NCBI GenBank assembly: GCA_027920525.1
Contig: CP115858.1
Coordinates: 2,852,001-2,916,000, forward strand
Direction of reading: 5' to 3'
DNA: 64,000 nucleotides
Source: Chryseobacterium daecheongense
Lineage (GTDB): Bacteria; Bacteroidota; Bacteroidia; Flavobacteriales; Weeksellaceae
The position numbers were made by a program, and so were the translations under genes. Within the stretch, counting starts at the first letter, position 1; each line of letters begins with the position of its first letter. The notes under the pieces are model-generated. The model made no database searches. It worked only from the letters and a program-made list of their open reading frames with translations, and was not told the origin of the DNA. This document shows, in pieces, positions 25,450 to 34,631 of this stretch.

Positions 25450-27441
25450 ATGAATTTTAATCTTCATTCAGAATATAAACCTACCGGCGATCAGCCTCAG
25501 GCCATTGAAAAGCTTACCGAAGGCATTGAAATCGGCGAGAAATATCAAACCTTATTAGGGGTTACAGGATCCGGAAAAACATTTACCATTGCTAATGTCG
25601 TGAATAATGTTCAGCGGCCAACTTTAGTTTTAGCTCATAATAAAACTTTAGCAGCTCAGCTATTCATGGAATTTAAAGAGTTTTTTCCTGAAAATGCGGT
25701 AGAATATTTTGTGAGTTATTACGACTATTATCAGCCCGAAGCTTATATTGCCACTACCGGAACTTATATAGAAAAGGACCTCAGCATTAATGAGGAAGTA
25801 GAAAAACTACGTCTTTCCGCAACGGCAAGCTTATTATCCGGAAGAAGAGACGTTCTCATTGTAGCTTCAGTTTCGTGCATTTACGGTATCGGGAATCCAA
25901 CTGAATTTCATAAATCACTGATCTCTATCGGAATCGGCGAGAAAGTGACCCGAACAGCTCTTCTTCATTCTTTGGTAAGTGCTCTTTACGCAAGAACCCT
26001 GAACGAATTCCAGAGAGGGACCTTTAGGGTAAAAGGAGATGTAATAGATGTTTTTCCTGCTTATGCCGATGATGCGATAAGAATCCAGTTTTTTGGAGAC
26101 GAGATTGAGAAAATCCAAAGTTTTGATCCTGTTACCGGAAATGTAACTTCCAATTTCGAGCAAATTCAGATTTATCCGGCCAACCTATTTGTAACTTCAA
26201 AGGAGACCTTAAACGGAGCGATAAGGAACATTCAGGATGATATGGTCAAACAGGTAGACTTCTTCAACTCAATTGAAAAACCTCTGGAGGCAAAAAGGCT
26301 ACAGGAAAGGACAGAACTTGATCTTGAAATGATTAAGGAACTTGGCTACTGCTCAGGAATAGAAAACTATTCAAGATACCTGGATGGTAGATTACCCGGC
26401 TCCCGGCCTTTCTGCCTGATTGATTATTTTCCAAAGGATTTTCTGATGGTCATTGATGAAAGTCACGTTACAGTTCCTCAGGTTCACGCGATGTATGGCG
26501 GAGACAGAAGCAGAAAAGAAGCCCTGGTAGAATATGGCTTCAGGCTGCCGGCAGCAATGGATAACAGGCCCTTGAAATTCGAAGAATTTGAAAGCATGCA
26601 GAATCAGGTGATCTATGTGTCTGCTACGCCTGCAGATTACGAACTTGAAAAAACGGGAGGAGCTTATATTGAACAAATTATCCGTCCTACCGGGCTTTTA
26701 GATCCTGTTATAGAAGTGAGACCCTCGCTTAACCAGATCGATGACCTGATGGAAGAAATTCATAAGCGCGCTGCAGCAGACGAAAGAGTACTGGTGACTA
26801 CATTAACCAAAAAAATGGCTGAAGAGCTGACCAAGTATTTTACAAAATTTGGAATCAGAACACGATATATCCACTCAGACGTTGAAACATTGGAGCGTAT
26901 CCAGATTATGCAGGACCTTCGATTGGGAGTTTTCGATGTTTTAATTGGTGTTAACCTTTTAAGGGAAGGACTGGATTTACCTGAAGTTTCACTCGTAGCC
27001 ATATTGGATGCAGATAAAGAAGGAATGCTAAGAAGCAGAAGATCAATGATCCAGACGGTCGGAAGAGCCGCAAGGAATGTCAATGGTAAAGCAATCATGT
27101 ATGCCGATAAAATCACGAAATCTATGCAGGCTACTTTAGATGAAACGGAATATCGCCGATCAAAGCAGATGAAGCACAACGAAGAAAACGGCCTGGTTCC
27201 GACTGCTTTAAATAAAAAAATCTCTGAAAATCTAGTAGGACGAAGCAAGGACTTCCCGGATGAAAAATATACCCACAAGGAAATTTTACAGAAAGTTGCT
27301 GAAACCAAAGCAAATTATGCAAGCGGAGATATTGAGAAAATAATTGAGCAAAAGCAGAAGGAAATGGAAGCTGCAGCAAAAAATCTTGATTTCATAAAAG
27401 CGGCTAAACTAAGAGATGAGATTGCAGGTTTGAAAAACTAA
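25450..27441 (+). CDS. uvrB: Excinuclease ABC subunit UvrB
   Basis: 663 aa, standard length. It begins with PTGDQPQAI and Walker A GVTGSGKT. The damage-binding beta-hairpin region YYDYYQPEAYI is intact, helicase motifs (IDESHVTVPQ; GRAARN) are present, and a C-terminal UVR motif (AKNLDFIKAAKLRDEI) binds UvrC. It acts with UvrA and UvrC in nucleotide excision repair in the cytoplasm. It is followed 12 bp later by a small membrane protein gene, probably co-transcribed. The N-terminal sequence fits the family, so the ATG at 25450 is right despite the very short leader. Confidence 0.98.
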   Translation: MNFNLHSEYKPTGDQPQAIEKLTEGIEIGEKYQTLLGVTGSGKTFTIANVVNNVQRPTLVLAHNKTLAAQLFMEFKEFFPENAVEYFVSYYDYYQPEAYIATTGTYIEKDLSINEEVEKLRLSATASLLSGRRDVLIVASVSCIYGIGNPTEFHKSLISIGIGEKVTRTALLHSLVSALYARTLNEFQRGTFRVKGDVIDVFPAYADDAIRIQFFGDEIEKIQSFDPVTGNVTSNFEQIQIYPANLFVTSKETLNGAIRNIQDDMVKQVDFFNSIEKPLEAKRLQERTELDLEMIKELGYCSGIENYSRYLDGRLPGSRPFCLIDYFPKDFLMVIDESHVTVPQVHAMYGGDRSRKEALVEYGFRLPAAMDNRPLKFEEFESMQNQVIYVSATPADYELEKTGGAYIEQIIRPTGLLDPVIEVRPSLNQIDDLMEEIHKRAAADERVLVTTLTKKMAEELTKYFTKFGIRTRYIHSDVETLERIQIMQDLRLGVFDVLIGVNLLREGLDLPEVSLVAILDADKEGMLRSRRSMIQTVGRAARNVNGKAIMYADKITKSMQATLDETEYRRSKQMKHNEENGLVPTALNKKISENLVGRSKDFPDEKYTHKEILQKVAETKANYASGDIEKIIEQKQKEMEAAAKNLDFIKAAKLRDEIAGLKN

Positions 27442-27453
27442 TCGAGAACAACA

Positions 27454-27834
27454 ATGGAAACAACCATCATTATTTGTGGAATTTATTCTTTATTACTTGG
27501 TGGGTTTCATTTATTTTTCTGGACGTTTTTTAATTGGAAAAAAGATTTGTCAAAACTTTCTCAGATTAACAAAGGAATAATGCAAATCTTAAATATCCAT
27601 ATGATTTTTGTTTTCTTTACCACAGGGTCAATATGTCTTTATTTTAATAAAGATATCTTAGAAACAAACTTTGGTAAATGTTTTTTATTCGTGAATTCAG
27701 GATTTTGGGCTCTAAGAATAGTCAATCAGTTTCTTTTCTTAAGAATAAATGATTACAGGATTCACTTATTAACTTTTGCTTTTTTTATTGGTTGTGTTCT
27801 CTTTCTAATTCCCGTAATTTATCAAACCAACTAA
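27454..27834 (+). CDS. Small four-helix membrane protein, unknown function
   Basis: 126 aa, almost entirely hydrophobic, with four predicted transmembrane segments (about residues 5-25, 45-67, 73-95 and 102-122) and short charged loops (NWKKD; RINDYRIH). There is no signal peptide or catalytic motif I can name. It starts 12 bp after uvrB and is the last gene before a convergent operon. Its link to DNA repair is only positional. Confidence 0.65.
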   Translation: METTIIICGIYSLLLGGFHLFFWTFFNWKKDLSKLSQINKGIMQILNIHMIFVFFTTGSICLYFNKDILETNFGKCFLFVNSGFWALRIVNQFLFLRINDYRIHLLTFAFFIGCVLFLIPVIYQTN

Positions 27835-27864
27835 ATAGTTAATGAGAATTCGCCTACACGATCA

Positions 27865-28344
27865 TTAATGTGTAAACTCTTCGATGACTTCTTTTAAATC
27901 AGGATATTGTTGAAGTAATACACTTCTTTCTGCTAGTTCAAAATCTAAAAAATCAAATCCCGGAGCAACTGTACAGCTTACTAATGAATAGCCTGTACCA
28001 TTTGATATTTTTGCTGCAAACCACATACCTGCTTCTATTCTTACTTGTGGGACTTCCCCATTTTCTAAAGAATTCCCCAATAATATGGTATGCAATTTCC
28101 CATCTTTAATAAAAACAATTTCCAAAGGTTCACCCTGGTGGAAAAACCACAACTCATCAGACTTGATCCGGTGAAATGAAGACTTATTTTCATTTTCCAG
28201 CATATAATAAATAGCTGTACTTACGTTTCTTACACTCCCCTCTTTTAAGGCTAATGTTTGTTCACTCCTATATGTTTCTTTATAATATCCTCCTTCCGGA
28301 TGTGGCTCCAACTTTAATGTTTCCACCAGTTTTTTAGAATCCAT
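27865..28344 (-). CDS. Cupin-domain protein (DUF985)
   Basis: 159 aa. The N-terminal LEPHPEGGYYKETYRS is the hallmark of the cupin_5/DUF985 family, followed by the cupin strands FHRIKSDELWFFHQGEPLEI and VAPGFDFLDFELA. The conserved His residues probably bind a metal. Structures of relatives are known, but no reaction is settled. It is the last gene of a five-gene minus-strand run, 9 bp after the DUF3820 gene. It is cytoplasmic. Confidence 0.9.
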   Translation of the reverse strand: MDSKKLVETLKLEPHPEGGYYKETYRSEQTLALKEGSVRNVSTAIYYMLENENKSSFHRIKSDELWFFHQGEPLEIVFIKDGKLHTILLGNSLENGEVPQVRIEAGMWFAAKISNGTGYSLVSCTVAPGFDFLDFELAERSVLLQQYPDLKEVIEEFTH

Positions 28345-28353
28345 ACGTATAGT

Positions 28354-28608
28354 TTAAAATTTATAGGTCTTATTTTTAGGCGATCCGTATAATTGCCTGA
28401 TCGGAGTGAGCAAATCCATCAGCCCATTCAGTTTTATTTCATAAATGGTTGAGAGCTGCATTCCCAATTTTCCTTTGGGCATCCCCTGCCTGTTAAACCA
28501 CTCCAGGTAACTTACCGGTAAATCTGCAAGTATTGTCCCTTCATATTTTCCAAAAGGCATTTTTACAATACAAATTTCCTTTAGTATTTCCGAATTTATT
28601 CCTTCCAC
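28354..28608 (-). CDS. DUF3820 small protein
   Basis: 84 aa with MPFGKYEGTILADLPVSYLEWF, the core signature of DUF3820 (PF12843, 'putative quorum-sensing-regulated virulence factor'). This small helical domain also resembles an exonuclease-associated module. Nothing in the window shows a specific role. The gap of 10 bp to the AI-2E-type transporter and 9 bp to the cupin gene indicates one transcript. Confidence 0.85.
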   Translation of the reverse strand: MEGINSEILKEICIVKMPFGKYEGTILADLPVSYLEWFNRQGMPKGKLGMQLSTIYEIKLNGLMDLLTPIRQLYGSPKNKTYKF

Positions 28609-28618
28609 AATTATAATA

Positions 28619-29704
28619 TTAAAGTATTAAGTCCACATTTTCCACATCATCATCTTTATCCGGTAATTGCAGGTCGGGATGTGTTTCGTTATCTGAAAAT
28701 TCATTTCTGTACACCTGAATAAGTAGAAGGGTAAGAGAAATCAGGATAGGCCCAAAAATAAGACCCATAAAGCCAAAAAGATTCATCCCCATAATAATTC
28801 CGAATACGGTATTCAGCGGATGGATATCTTCCAGTTTTTTCAATAAAGTAAAACGAAGTAAATTATCTGTTAGGCCTACCACAACAAGACAGTACGCTGC
28901 CAATCCAAGGCCCGGTCCTGTATCCCCCACGGCTATCATATAAATACAAACAGGAATATACACAATTGCAGCCCCTACAACAGGAATCATAGATCCCGCA
29001 GCGGTTAATGCAAAAAGAAGAACAGGGCTTGGTGCTCCGAATACGAAATAACCAATCAATGCAACCACCCCCTGGCCTATAGCCACAACAGGAATTCCTA
29101 TTGCATTAGCTATGATGAGTTTTCTCATTTTCTCTCCTATCAAAGAGACATTAGCTCTTTTTAAAGGAGCCGATGAAGTAAGTATCTTTTCAAATAATCT
29201 GGGCTTTTCCAGAAGGAAATAAAGAATAAAATACATGGACATAATTACCGTAAGCGTATTAAATGTTCCACTTAAGGCAATGGTAGAAACCTTTCCAACA
29301 GAGCCTTTTACTTTATCCATATTCTCCTTGCTCAGGATATCAAATCCAAATTTCTTATCAATATAAGTATGTATTTTCTCAAGAAACACATTAAATTTCG
29401 CCATATAAGCCTGTGCGTTCCCAAGCTTATCTATTAAAAGATCTGCAATAAAATAAATGGGTAAAATCAGAATAATGAGGCTTGCCAGCATCAGTACAAA
29501 TGAAGCCAGCCAGGGCTTCCATTTTTTTACTTCCTGTAGGTAAAAATTATATTTTCTGCAAACGACATAAATTGTAATGGCTCCTAATACGGAAGGAATA
29601 AATAGCGCAAGATTAAAACAAATCAGCCCTGTCAATACCAAAATTATAGCCAACAGGAAAACCTGTTTTATTGCAACCCCGCTTATTTGTTTTTCTTTAT
29701 TCAT
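28619..29704 (-). CDS. AI-2E-family transporter/permease
   Basis: 361 aa with about eight transmembrane segments and the family regions LILPIYFIADLLI and PVVGAAIVYIPVCIYM, followed by VVGLTDNLLR and the long GMNLFGFMGLIFGPILISL end. The family includes TqsA (AI-2 export), Na+/H+ antiporters and uncharacterised exporters, so the substrate is unknown. An acidic tail (DKDDDVENVD) is cytoplasmic. Genes on both sides are 3 and 10 bp away. Confidence 0.88.
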   Translation of the reverse strand: MNKEKQISGVAIKQVFLLAIILVLTGLICFNLALFIPSVLGAITIYVVCRKYNFYLQEVKKWKPWLASFVLMLASLIILILPIYFIADLLIDKLGNAQAYMAKFNVFLEKIHTYIDKKFGFDILSKENMDKVKGSVGKVSTIALSGTFNTLTVIMSMYFILYFLLEKPRLFEKILTSSAPLKRANVSLIGEKMRKLIIANAIGIPVVAIGQGVVALIGYFVFGAPSPVLLFALTAAGSMIPVVGAAIVYIPVCIYMIAVGDTGPGLGLAAYCLVVVGLTDNLLRFTLLKKLEDIHPLNTVFGIIMGMNLFGFMGLIFGPILISLTLLLIQVYRNEFSDNETHPDLQLPDKDDDVENVDLIL

Positions 29705-29707
29705 ATA

Positions 29708-30442
29708 TTATTTGAACATTATTTGCCTTGGTTTCCCCAGGAAAGCACAATAGACCGAGTACATTACCACCATGATGAACGGAGCGGTAATAATAACTCC
29801 TATAAAGCAAAGCACAATACCTGCAAATGATATTAAAAACCCTACAATAGTAGTGCCAAGGAAAGTTCCGTAGTTTTCTTTTGCGATATTGAATGATTTC
29901 CCCAGAGCCTCGGTAGCTGAAGCATTTTCAAATAATAAAATAGGATACCCTAGCAACAGTAAAGGATATACAAAGAAGAACGGGAAAAAGCATATAGAAA
30001 TCGCTATACTGGATATAACGCCCGATATAAGACTGTATATCAATATATTCACGAAATTCTGGCGATATCCGATAAATAGATCCGAGAATTCTATTGCATT
30101 TTTTGTGTTGTATTTATTTACAATATAGATCAATCCCACATATAACGGAGCCAGAAGAATTCCCAGCAATCCTGATAAAGTAAGATATAAAGGAAATCCG
30201 GGTGCATTCCAATAACTAAAAGCGGAAATGTCATCCCCTGCATTTTTCATCTCTTCCACCATGGAAGCAGAATTGAAGCCTGTTACAGACTGAATAATAA
30301 ATCCCCCGATAAGATATACTATCATAGCAACTATAGCATAAAGAAATACCCCTTTATACATTTCAAAGGCATGAGAAATAATTGATCCGGTATCCCTGTT
30401 GGGAACAGAACCTTGCTGATCAAATTCGTCGAATCCAGACAT
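29708..30442 (-). CDS. Polytopic membrane protein of unknown function (paralogue 1)
   Basis: 244 aa with a hydrophilic N-terminus (about 20 residues) and six hydrophobic segments, including GVFLYAIVAMIVYLIGG and LLGYPILLFENASATEALGKS. The last motif, a membrane segment followed by Glu/Asn-Ala and GKSFNIAK, recurs in the neighbour at 30514 in related form. Such proteins are sometimes called 'beta-carotene 15,15-monooxygenase' in databases, for which I see no support. It lies 3 bp upstream of the AI-2E transporter gene. Confidence 0.7.
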   Translation of the reverse strand: MSGFDEFDQQGSVPNRDTGSIISHAFEMYKGVFLYAIVAMIVYLIGGFIIQSVTGFNSASMVEEMKNAGDDISAFSYWNAPGFPLYLTLSGLLGILLAPLYVGLIYIVNKYNTKNAIEFSDLFIGYRQNFVNILIYSLISGVISSIAISICFFPFFFVYPLLLLGYPILLFENASATEALGKSFNIAKENYGTFLGTTIVGFLISFAGIVLCFIGVIITAPFIMVVMYSVYCAFLGKPRQIMFK

Positions 30443-30513
30443 GGCTTAATTTTTTTAATGTTTTACCAAATTTAATTTTTTTTGATAAAAAAAGCATTAA
30501 GCAATGCTAAAAT

Positions 30514-31236
30514 TTAATTTTTTTCTGAAAAAACAGTCTTGTATAGTGAATATATAATTGCATTCCAAAAAGGAAATGTAAAAAGTCCTCCCACCAGAAA
30601 CAGAGCAAATCCGGCATATTTAAAAATAAATGCTACGATAATACATACTGCAATTTCTACAAAGTACATTTTCAAAGCTTTAAAGTTCAATGTAATTGCT
30701 TCAAAAATTCTTTTATCAGCAAAAAACATAAGCGGAGCAACAAAAATGGTTACAAATACCCACGCAACACCAAGGATAATAGTTTGTGCAGTTAAAAGAT
30801 AAATGAAAAACCAGAATAAAAAGTAACTGATATATTTAAAGAAATTTAGTCCATTATATCCCGCAAACAGATCCCCCAAAACTATTTTTTCATTAAGGTC
30901 CATTTTTCTGAAAATCTGGAAAAATCCAAGGTTCAGAGGATAAAGAAAAACAATGATCCCCAGTATTCCATAGCTGAATTTCTGATAGTTCTCGGTTGCA
31001 CTCATTGCGGCCGCTTTTTCCATATAGACTTTGGTACCCAAACGAAGTGCTTCAGACAACTCCTGGCTCTGCTCCCATATTCCAAACCGGGAACCGAAGA
31101 AAAACATTCCCGTAAAAAATATAGCAAAGTAAATAATGGAAAACATCAGTTGAAAAATCAGAGTTTTATTCCAATAGAAAAATGCCTGCTTCAGTATAAA
31201 ATCAATTCCCGGTTTCTGCGGATATTTGTTCTGCAT
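30514..31236 (-). CDS. Polytopic membrane protein of unknown function (paralogue 2)
   Basis: 240 aa, about six hydrophobic segments. Its N-terminus (KPGIDFILKQAFFYWNKTL) and FADKRIFEAITLNFKALKMYF helix parallel the neighbouring gene at 29708, so the two probably arose by duplication. It is first in the five-gene minus-strand operon and is divergent from pabB with a very short shared upstream region (57 bp). No catalytic motif is visible. Confidence 0.7.
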   Translation of the reverse strand: MQNKYPQKPGIDFILKQAFFYWNKTLIFQLMFSIIYFAIFFTGMFFFGSRFGIWEQSQELSEALRLGTKVYMEKAAAMSATENYQKFSYGILGIIVFLYPLNLGFFQIFRKMDLNEKIVLGDLFAGYNGLNFFKYISYFLFWFFIYLLTAQTIILGVAWVFVTIFVAPLMFFADKRIFEAITLNFKALKMYFVEIAVCIIVAFIFKYAGFALFLVGGLFTFPFWNAIIYSLYKTVFSEKN

Positions 31237-31247
31237 GTAAAAATATT

Positions 31248-31280
31248 TTGTGCAAAAGTAAACATCAATAAGTACTTTTG
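31248..31280 (+). promoter_or_regulatory. Putative pabB promoter
   Basis: TTG 31248-31250 and TACTTTTG 31273-31280 with a 22-bp spacer. The -7 box ends only 4 bp before the first candidate ATG (31285), which favours the second ATG at 31294 and a very short or absent leader. Confidence 0.5.
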
Positions 31281-31293
31281 TCGAATGTTTTCA

Positions 31294-32262
31294 ATGAATC
31301 ATCAAAAATTTATAGAAATGGATGAGCTTTCTATCCGGAAGACTCCTTATTTCTTCATCATCGACTTCTTGTGTGAAAATGTGGAAATCTACTTAGAAAA
31401 CGAACTTGATAAATCGGGTTTACAGATTGATTTTCAATCATTTTCAACGCTAAAAAAGAGCAAGACCCTTGACAAAAAAATTGAATGGAAGTCCTATCCG
31501 GAAACATTAGAGAGCTTTAAAGCAGGATTTGATAAAGTTCAGAAAAATATTAGTCTAGGAAACTCCTACCTAGTTAATTATACAAGAAAAACTCAAATTG
31601 AAACAAATTTATCCCTAGAAGAGATATTTCTTCACTCAGATGCGAAATATAAAGTTTTTTATAAAGATTTTTTCGTATTTTTTTCTCCGGAAACTTTTGT
31701 AAAGATCATTGACGGTAAAATTTTCACATATCCAATGAAAGGAACCATCGATGCCTCTCTTGAAAATGCAAAAGAAATCCTTAAGAATGATAAAAAAGAA
31801 AAAGCTGAACATTATACGGTTGTAGATTTGCTAAGAAATGATCTAAGCATGGTGTCAGACGAAGTAGAGGTAACTCATTTTCAGAATATTGACCTGATTA
31901 AAACGCAACAAAAGAACCTATATGCCATGAGTTCTGAAATTGTAGGAAATATAAAACCTGAATTTGAAGGCAAAATTGGAAGTATCATGAAAACTCTGCT
32001 TCCTGCAGGTTCTATCTTAGGTGCTCCAAAACCAAAGACACTGGAAATCATTCTAGATGCCGAAGGCTATGGAAGAGGATATTATACGGGCGTATGCGGC
32101 TGGTTTGATGGTAAAAATGTAGACAGTTGTGTAATGATCCGTTTTATTGAAAAGGAAAACGACACTTTATATTTTAAAAGTGGTGGCGGAATAACGCATA
32201 TGAGCAAATTAGAAGATGAATATCAGGAAATGAAAAACAAAATTTATGTTCCAATTTATTGA
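31294..32262 (+). CDS. pabB: Aminodeoxychorismate synthase component I (chorismate-binding)
   Basis: 322 aa from ATG 31294; 31285 is an alternative. The frame is open further upstream, but that part overlaps the divergent gene and the promoter. Chorismate-binding family motifs are PMKGTID, VDLLRNDLSMV, LLPAGSILGAPKPKTLEII and YYTGVCGWFDG, and the short length is that of PabB-like enzymes without a glutaminase domain. It makes 4-amino-4-deoxychorismate for folate. The next gene, a class IV aminotransferase-like lyase, overlaps its end by 17 bp, as expected for a pabB-pabC pair. No pabA glutaminase is in the window, so one must come from elsewhere or free ammonia must be used. Confidence 0.85.
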   Translation: MNHQKFIEMDELSIRKTPYFFIIDFLCENVEIYLENELDKSGLQIDFQSFSTLKKSKTLDKKIEWKSYPETLESFKAGFDKVQKNISLGNSYLVNYTRKTQIETNLSLEEIFLHSDAKYKVFYKDFFVFFSPETFVKIIDGKIFTYPMKGTIDASLENAKEILKNDKKEKAEHYTVVDLLRNDLSMVSDEVEVTHFQNIDLIKTQQKNLYAMSSEIVGNIKPEFEGKIGSIMKTLLPAGSILGAPKPKTLEIILDAEGYGRGYYTGVCGWFDGKNVDSCVMIRFIEKENDTLYFKSGGGITHMSKLEDEYQEMKNKIYVPIY

Positions 32263-32872
32263 AAGTATTAAAGTTGAAGATCAGGAAGTTTTTTTGTTAG
32301 ATCTTCACCAAAAAAGGGTGAATGAAACCTTTGCACACTTTGGGAAAGAAGGATCAATAGATCTTTCCAAATTGTTCAAAAGCCTCAACCATGATGAAGA
32401 CGGCCTTTTCAAATTAAGAATTGCTTATGATCTGGACAAGAAAGTCAGAACACAAATGATTCCTTATGCCATTCCGGAAATATTAGACTTTCAATTGGTA
32501 GAAAATAATACTTTTGACTATTCATTTAAATTTGAAGACCGTAAGGAACTTGAAAAAATGAAGATGAAATCTAAAGCCGAGGAAATTATCATTGTCAAAA
32601 ACAACCATATCACTGATACTTCGTTCTCCAATATTTTATTTATGAAGGGTAAGGAGTGGTTTACTCCTTCCACTCACCTTTTGAACGGTGTTCAAAGACA
32701 GAACCTATTAAAGAAAAAGAAAATAAAGGAAACGGAAATCACCCTACAAAACATTAAAGAGTTTTCCCATTTCCAATTGATCAATGCTTTGAATGACTTC
32801 GATGATATGTTTATCTATCCCATTGCCAGGATTAACAATTTACCCGGCAACGAAGAGTATCTGGATCTTTAG
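32246..32872 (+). CDS. pabC: Aminotransferase class IV protein, probable aminodeoxychorismate lyase
   Basis: 208 aa. The C-terminal half has the class IV pattern IIIVKNNHITDTSFSNILF, a WFTPSTHLLNGVQRQNLL substrate-loop region, and upstream RIAYDLDKK. PabC removes pyruvate from aminodeoxychorismate to give p-aminobenzoate, using PLP. It is somewhat short for the family, and the N-terminal half diverges, so activity rests partly on its 17-bp overlap with pabB. It is convergent with menD; the stop codons overlap by 4 bp. Confidence 0.78.
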   Translation: MFQFIESIKVEDQEVFLLDLHQKRVNETFAHFGKEGSIDLSKLFKSLNHDEDGLFKLRIAYDLDKKVRTQMIPYAIPEILDFQLVENNTFDYSFKFEDRKELEKMKMKSKAEEIIIVKNNHITDTSFSNILFMKGKEWFTPSTHLLNGVQRQNLLKKKKIKETEITLQNIKEFSHFQLINALNDFDDMFIYPIARINNLPGNEEYLDL

Positions 32873-34563
32873 CTTTCTTTCATAAATTCAAAATATCCCT
32901 TAAGGACATCTGCACTGTTGGTCCCGTGGGTATTGATTTCCAGAATTTTAGGCAAAGTATCGGGTTTGAAAAAATTGTCTAAAACCCGGTCTAACGTTCT
33001 GTCATCTTCCACTTTGGTGTAAGAAAACCCAAAATGCTTCGCAAGATGTTCAGCATTTTTATGGTGTTTTGTTGCTATAAACTCATCGAGCGTATTAGGA
33101 TTGGCATTGCCAGGTCCCGGAATAATTTTAAAAATATTTCCTTCTCCGTTATTAAAGATGATAATCCTTACAAAAGGCGGGATATATTGATTCCACAAGC
33201 CATTAATATCGTAGAAGAAACTCAAATCTCCTGTAATTAATAAAGTAGGATTGGAGTTTTTAATGGCAAACCCCATTGCAGTTGAAGTAGAACCATCAAT
33301 TCCGCTTGTTCCTCTGTTACAATACATCTTTCTCCTGCCAAAATCAAATAATTGAGCATATCTGATACCTGAACTATTGCTGAAGTGGATATTATAGTTC
33401 TCCGGTACGGTTTGTGAAGCCTTGTTAAAGAAATAAAAATCCGAAAACTCAACAAGGTTTAAGAACTTCTCGTGTTTAGCATCTTTCTTATCTCTAAGAA
33501 CATCCCAAAGGTTATAATATGGCCTTGGCTCAAGATTAATAAACTTCAATAACTTAGAAAAGAATACTTCCGGTTTTACCTCTATTTTCTCTGTTAAAGA
33601 AAAATAAGTATCCGGCTGCCAGACTTCATCAAGATGCCAATGCTGCTTTGGGCGGGCTTTTCTTAAAAATTGTTTCACTTTTTTGGAAACTACGTTCTGC
33701 CCTACCGTGATTAATAAATCCGGTGCATATTTTTTATAATCTTCTTCAGTAAAATTAAAGATATAACGGTCTATAAATCTAAAGAATTTTTCATGGTATA
33801 CATTTGAATTCGCCTCACTCAAAACAACCGCTGTGTGGTTTTTAACCAATTGTGACAGCTGATTTTCAAGCTCAGGAATATAATCCTTTGTCCCCACCAG
33901 GATCATGATACGTTGTGAAGTATTCCAATCCGCTACAAGATTCGAAGGAATTTCATATTCTTTCTTTTTAATCGTTTTTTCCACGGTTGGAAAAGTAGGA
34001 AGTTCAGAAACCAATTCATATAAAGGTTCTTCAAGAGGAATATTGATGTGCACAGGACCTTGTTTTTCAAAACAAAGCTCAATCGCCTTTTTAATCATTT
34101 CAAAATTGATATCCTCTGCATTTTCTTCTTTATCCTCTAAAAGCTGGAAGTCTCCATAAGAATGCTGATGAAAAATATTATTCTGACGGATCGTCTGTCC
34201 ATCAAAAATATCCACGAAATCCACTGGTCTGTCGGCAGTTAACACCAACAGGGGGACATTCTGATAAAACGCTTCCGTTACAGCAGGATAATAATTAACT
34301 GTTGCAGAACCACTGGTACAGGTAATGGCCACCGGCTTTTTTTCGCTTTTAGCCATCCCAAGTGCAACAAAGGCAGCACTTCTTTCATCTACAATGCTAA
34401 AACAGTTAAAATGATCAATCTCTGAAAAATGAATTGCAAGCGGTGCATTTCTCGATCCGGGAGAAATAACAACATCTGAAATCCCGTACTGCTGGAGAAG
34501 ATTTGCCAATATCTGAATGCTTCTCTTAGAAGAATATTTTTTCATATCACAAATGTAGTTCAT
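32869..34563 (-). CDS. menD: MenD (SEPHCHC synthase), menaquinone biosynthesis
   Basis: 564 aa, a thiamine-diphosphate enzyme joining isochorismate and 2-oxoglutarate in menaquinone synthesis. N-terminal VISPGSRNAPLAIHF is the family signature, followed by VDERSAAFVALGMAKS (with the ThDP glutamate), TCTSGSATVNYYPAVTEA and a C-terminal GDLSFFYDINGLWN with the Asp/Asn of the Mg-ThDP site. An ATG at 34545 (MKKYSSKRS) is an equally likely start. Using menaquinone fits a respiratory Bacteroidota. It is convergent with pabBC, which also uses chorismate-derived substrate, and is divergent from the dioxygenase gene at 34632. Confidence 0.95.
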   Translation of the reverse strand: MNYICDMKKYSSKRSIQILANLLQQYGISDVVISPGSRNAPLAIHFSEIDHFNCFSIVDERSAAFVALGMAKSEKKPVAITCTSGSATVNYYPAVTEAFYQNVPLLVLTADRPVDFVDIFDGQTIRQNNIFHQHSYGDFQLLEDKEENAEDINFEMIKKAIELCFEKQGPVHINIPLEEPLYELVSELPTFPTVEKTIKKKEYEIPSNLVADWNTSQRIMILVGTKDYIPELENQLSQLVKNHTAVVLSEANSNVYHEKFFRFIDRYIFNFTEEDYKKYAPDLLITVGQNVVSKKVKQFLRKARPKQHWHLDEVWQPDTYFSLTEKIEVKPEVFFSKLLKFINLEPRPYYNLWDVLRDKKDAKHEKFLNLVEFSDFYFFNKASQTVPENYNIHFSNSSGIRYAQLFDFGRRKMYCNRGTSGIDGSTSTAMGFAIKNSNPTLLITGDLSFFYDINGLWNQYIPPFVRIIIFNNGEGNIFKIIPGPGNANPNTLDEFIATKHHKNAEHLAKHFGFSYTKVEDDRTLDRVLDNFFKPDTLPKILEINTHGTNSADVLKGYFEFMKES

Positions 34564-34631
34564 AAATACTTAATTGTAAAATCATTTAATTTAAAAAAGA
34601 CGTAATTTAGCGCCACGTTAAATTTCTAAAA

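Noticed and set aside
29708..30442. Beta-carotene 15,15-monooxygenase annotation often attached to such proteins
   Set aside because: The protein is a multi-span membrane protein with none of the His ligands of carotenoid oxygenases.
31150..31284. Upstream extension of pabB to 31150
   Set aside because: It would overlap the divergent gene ending at 31236 and lie upstream of the promoter box.
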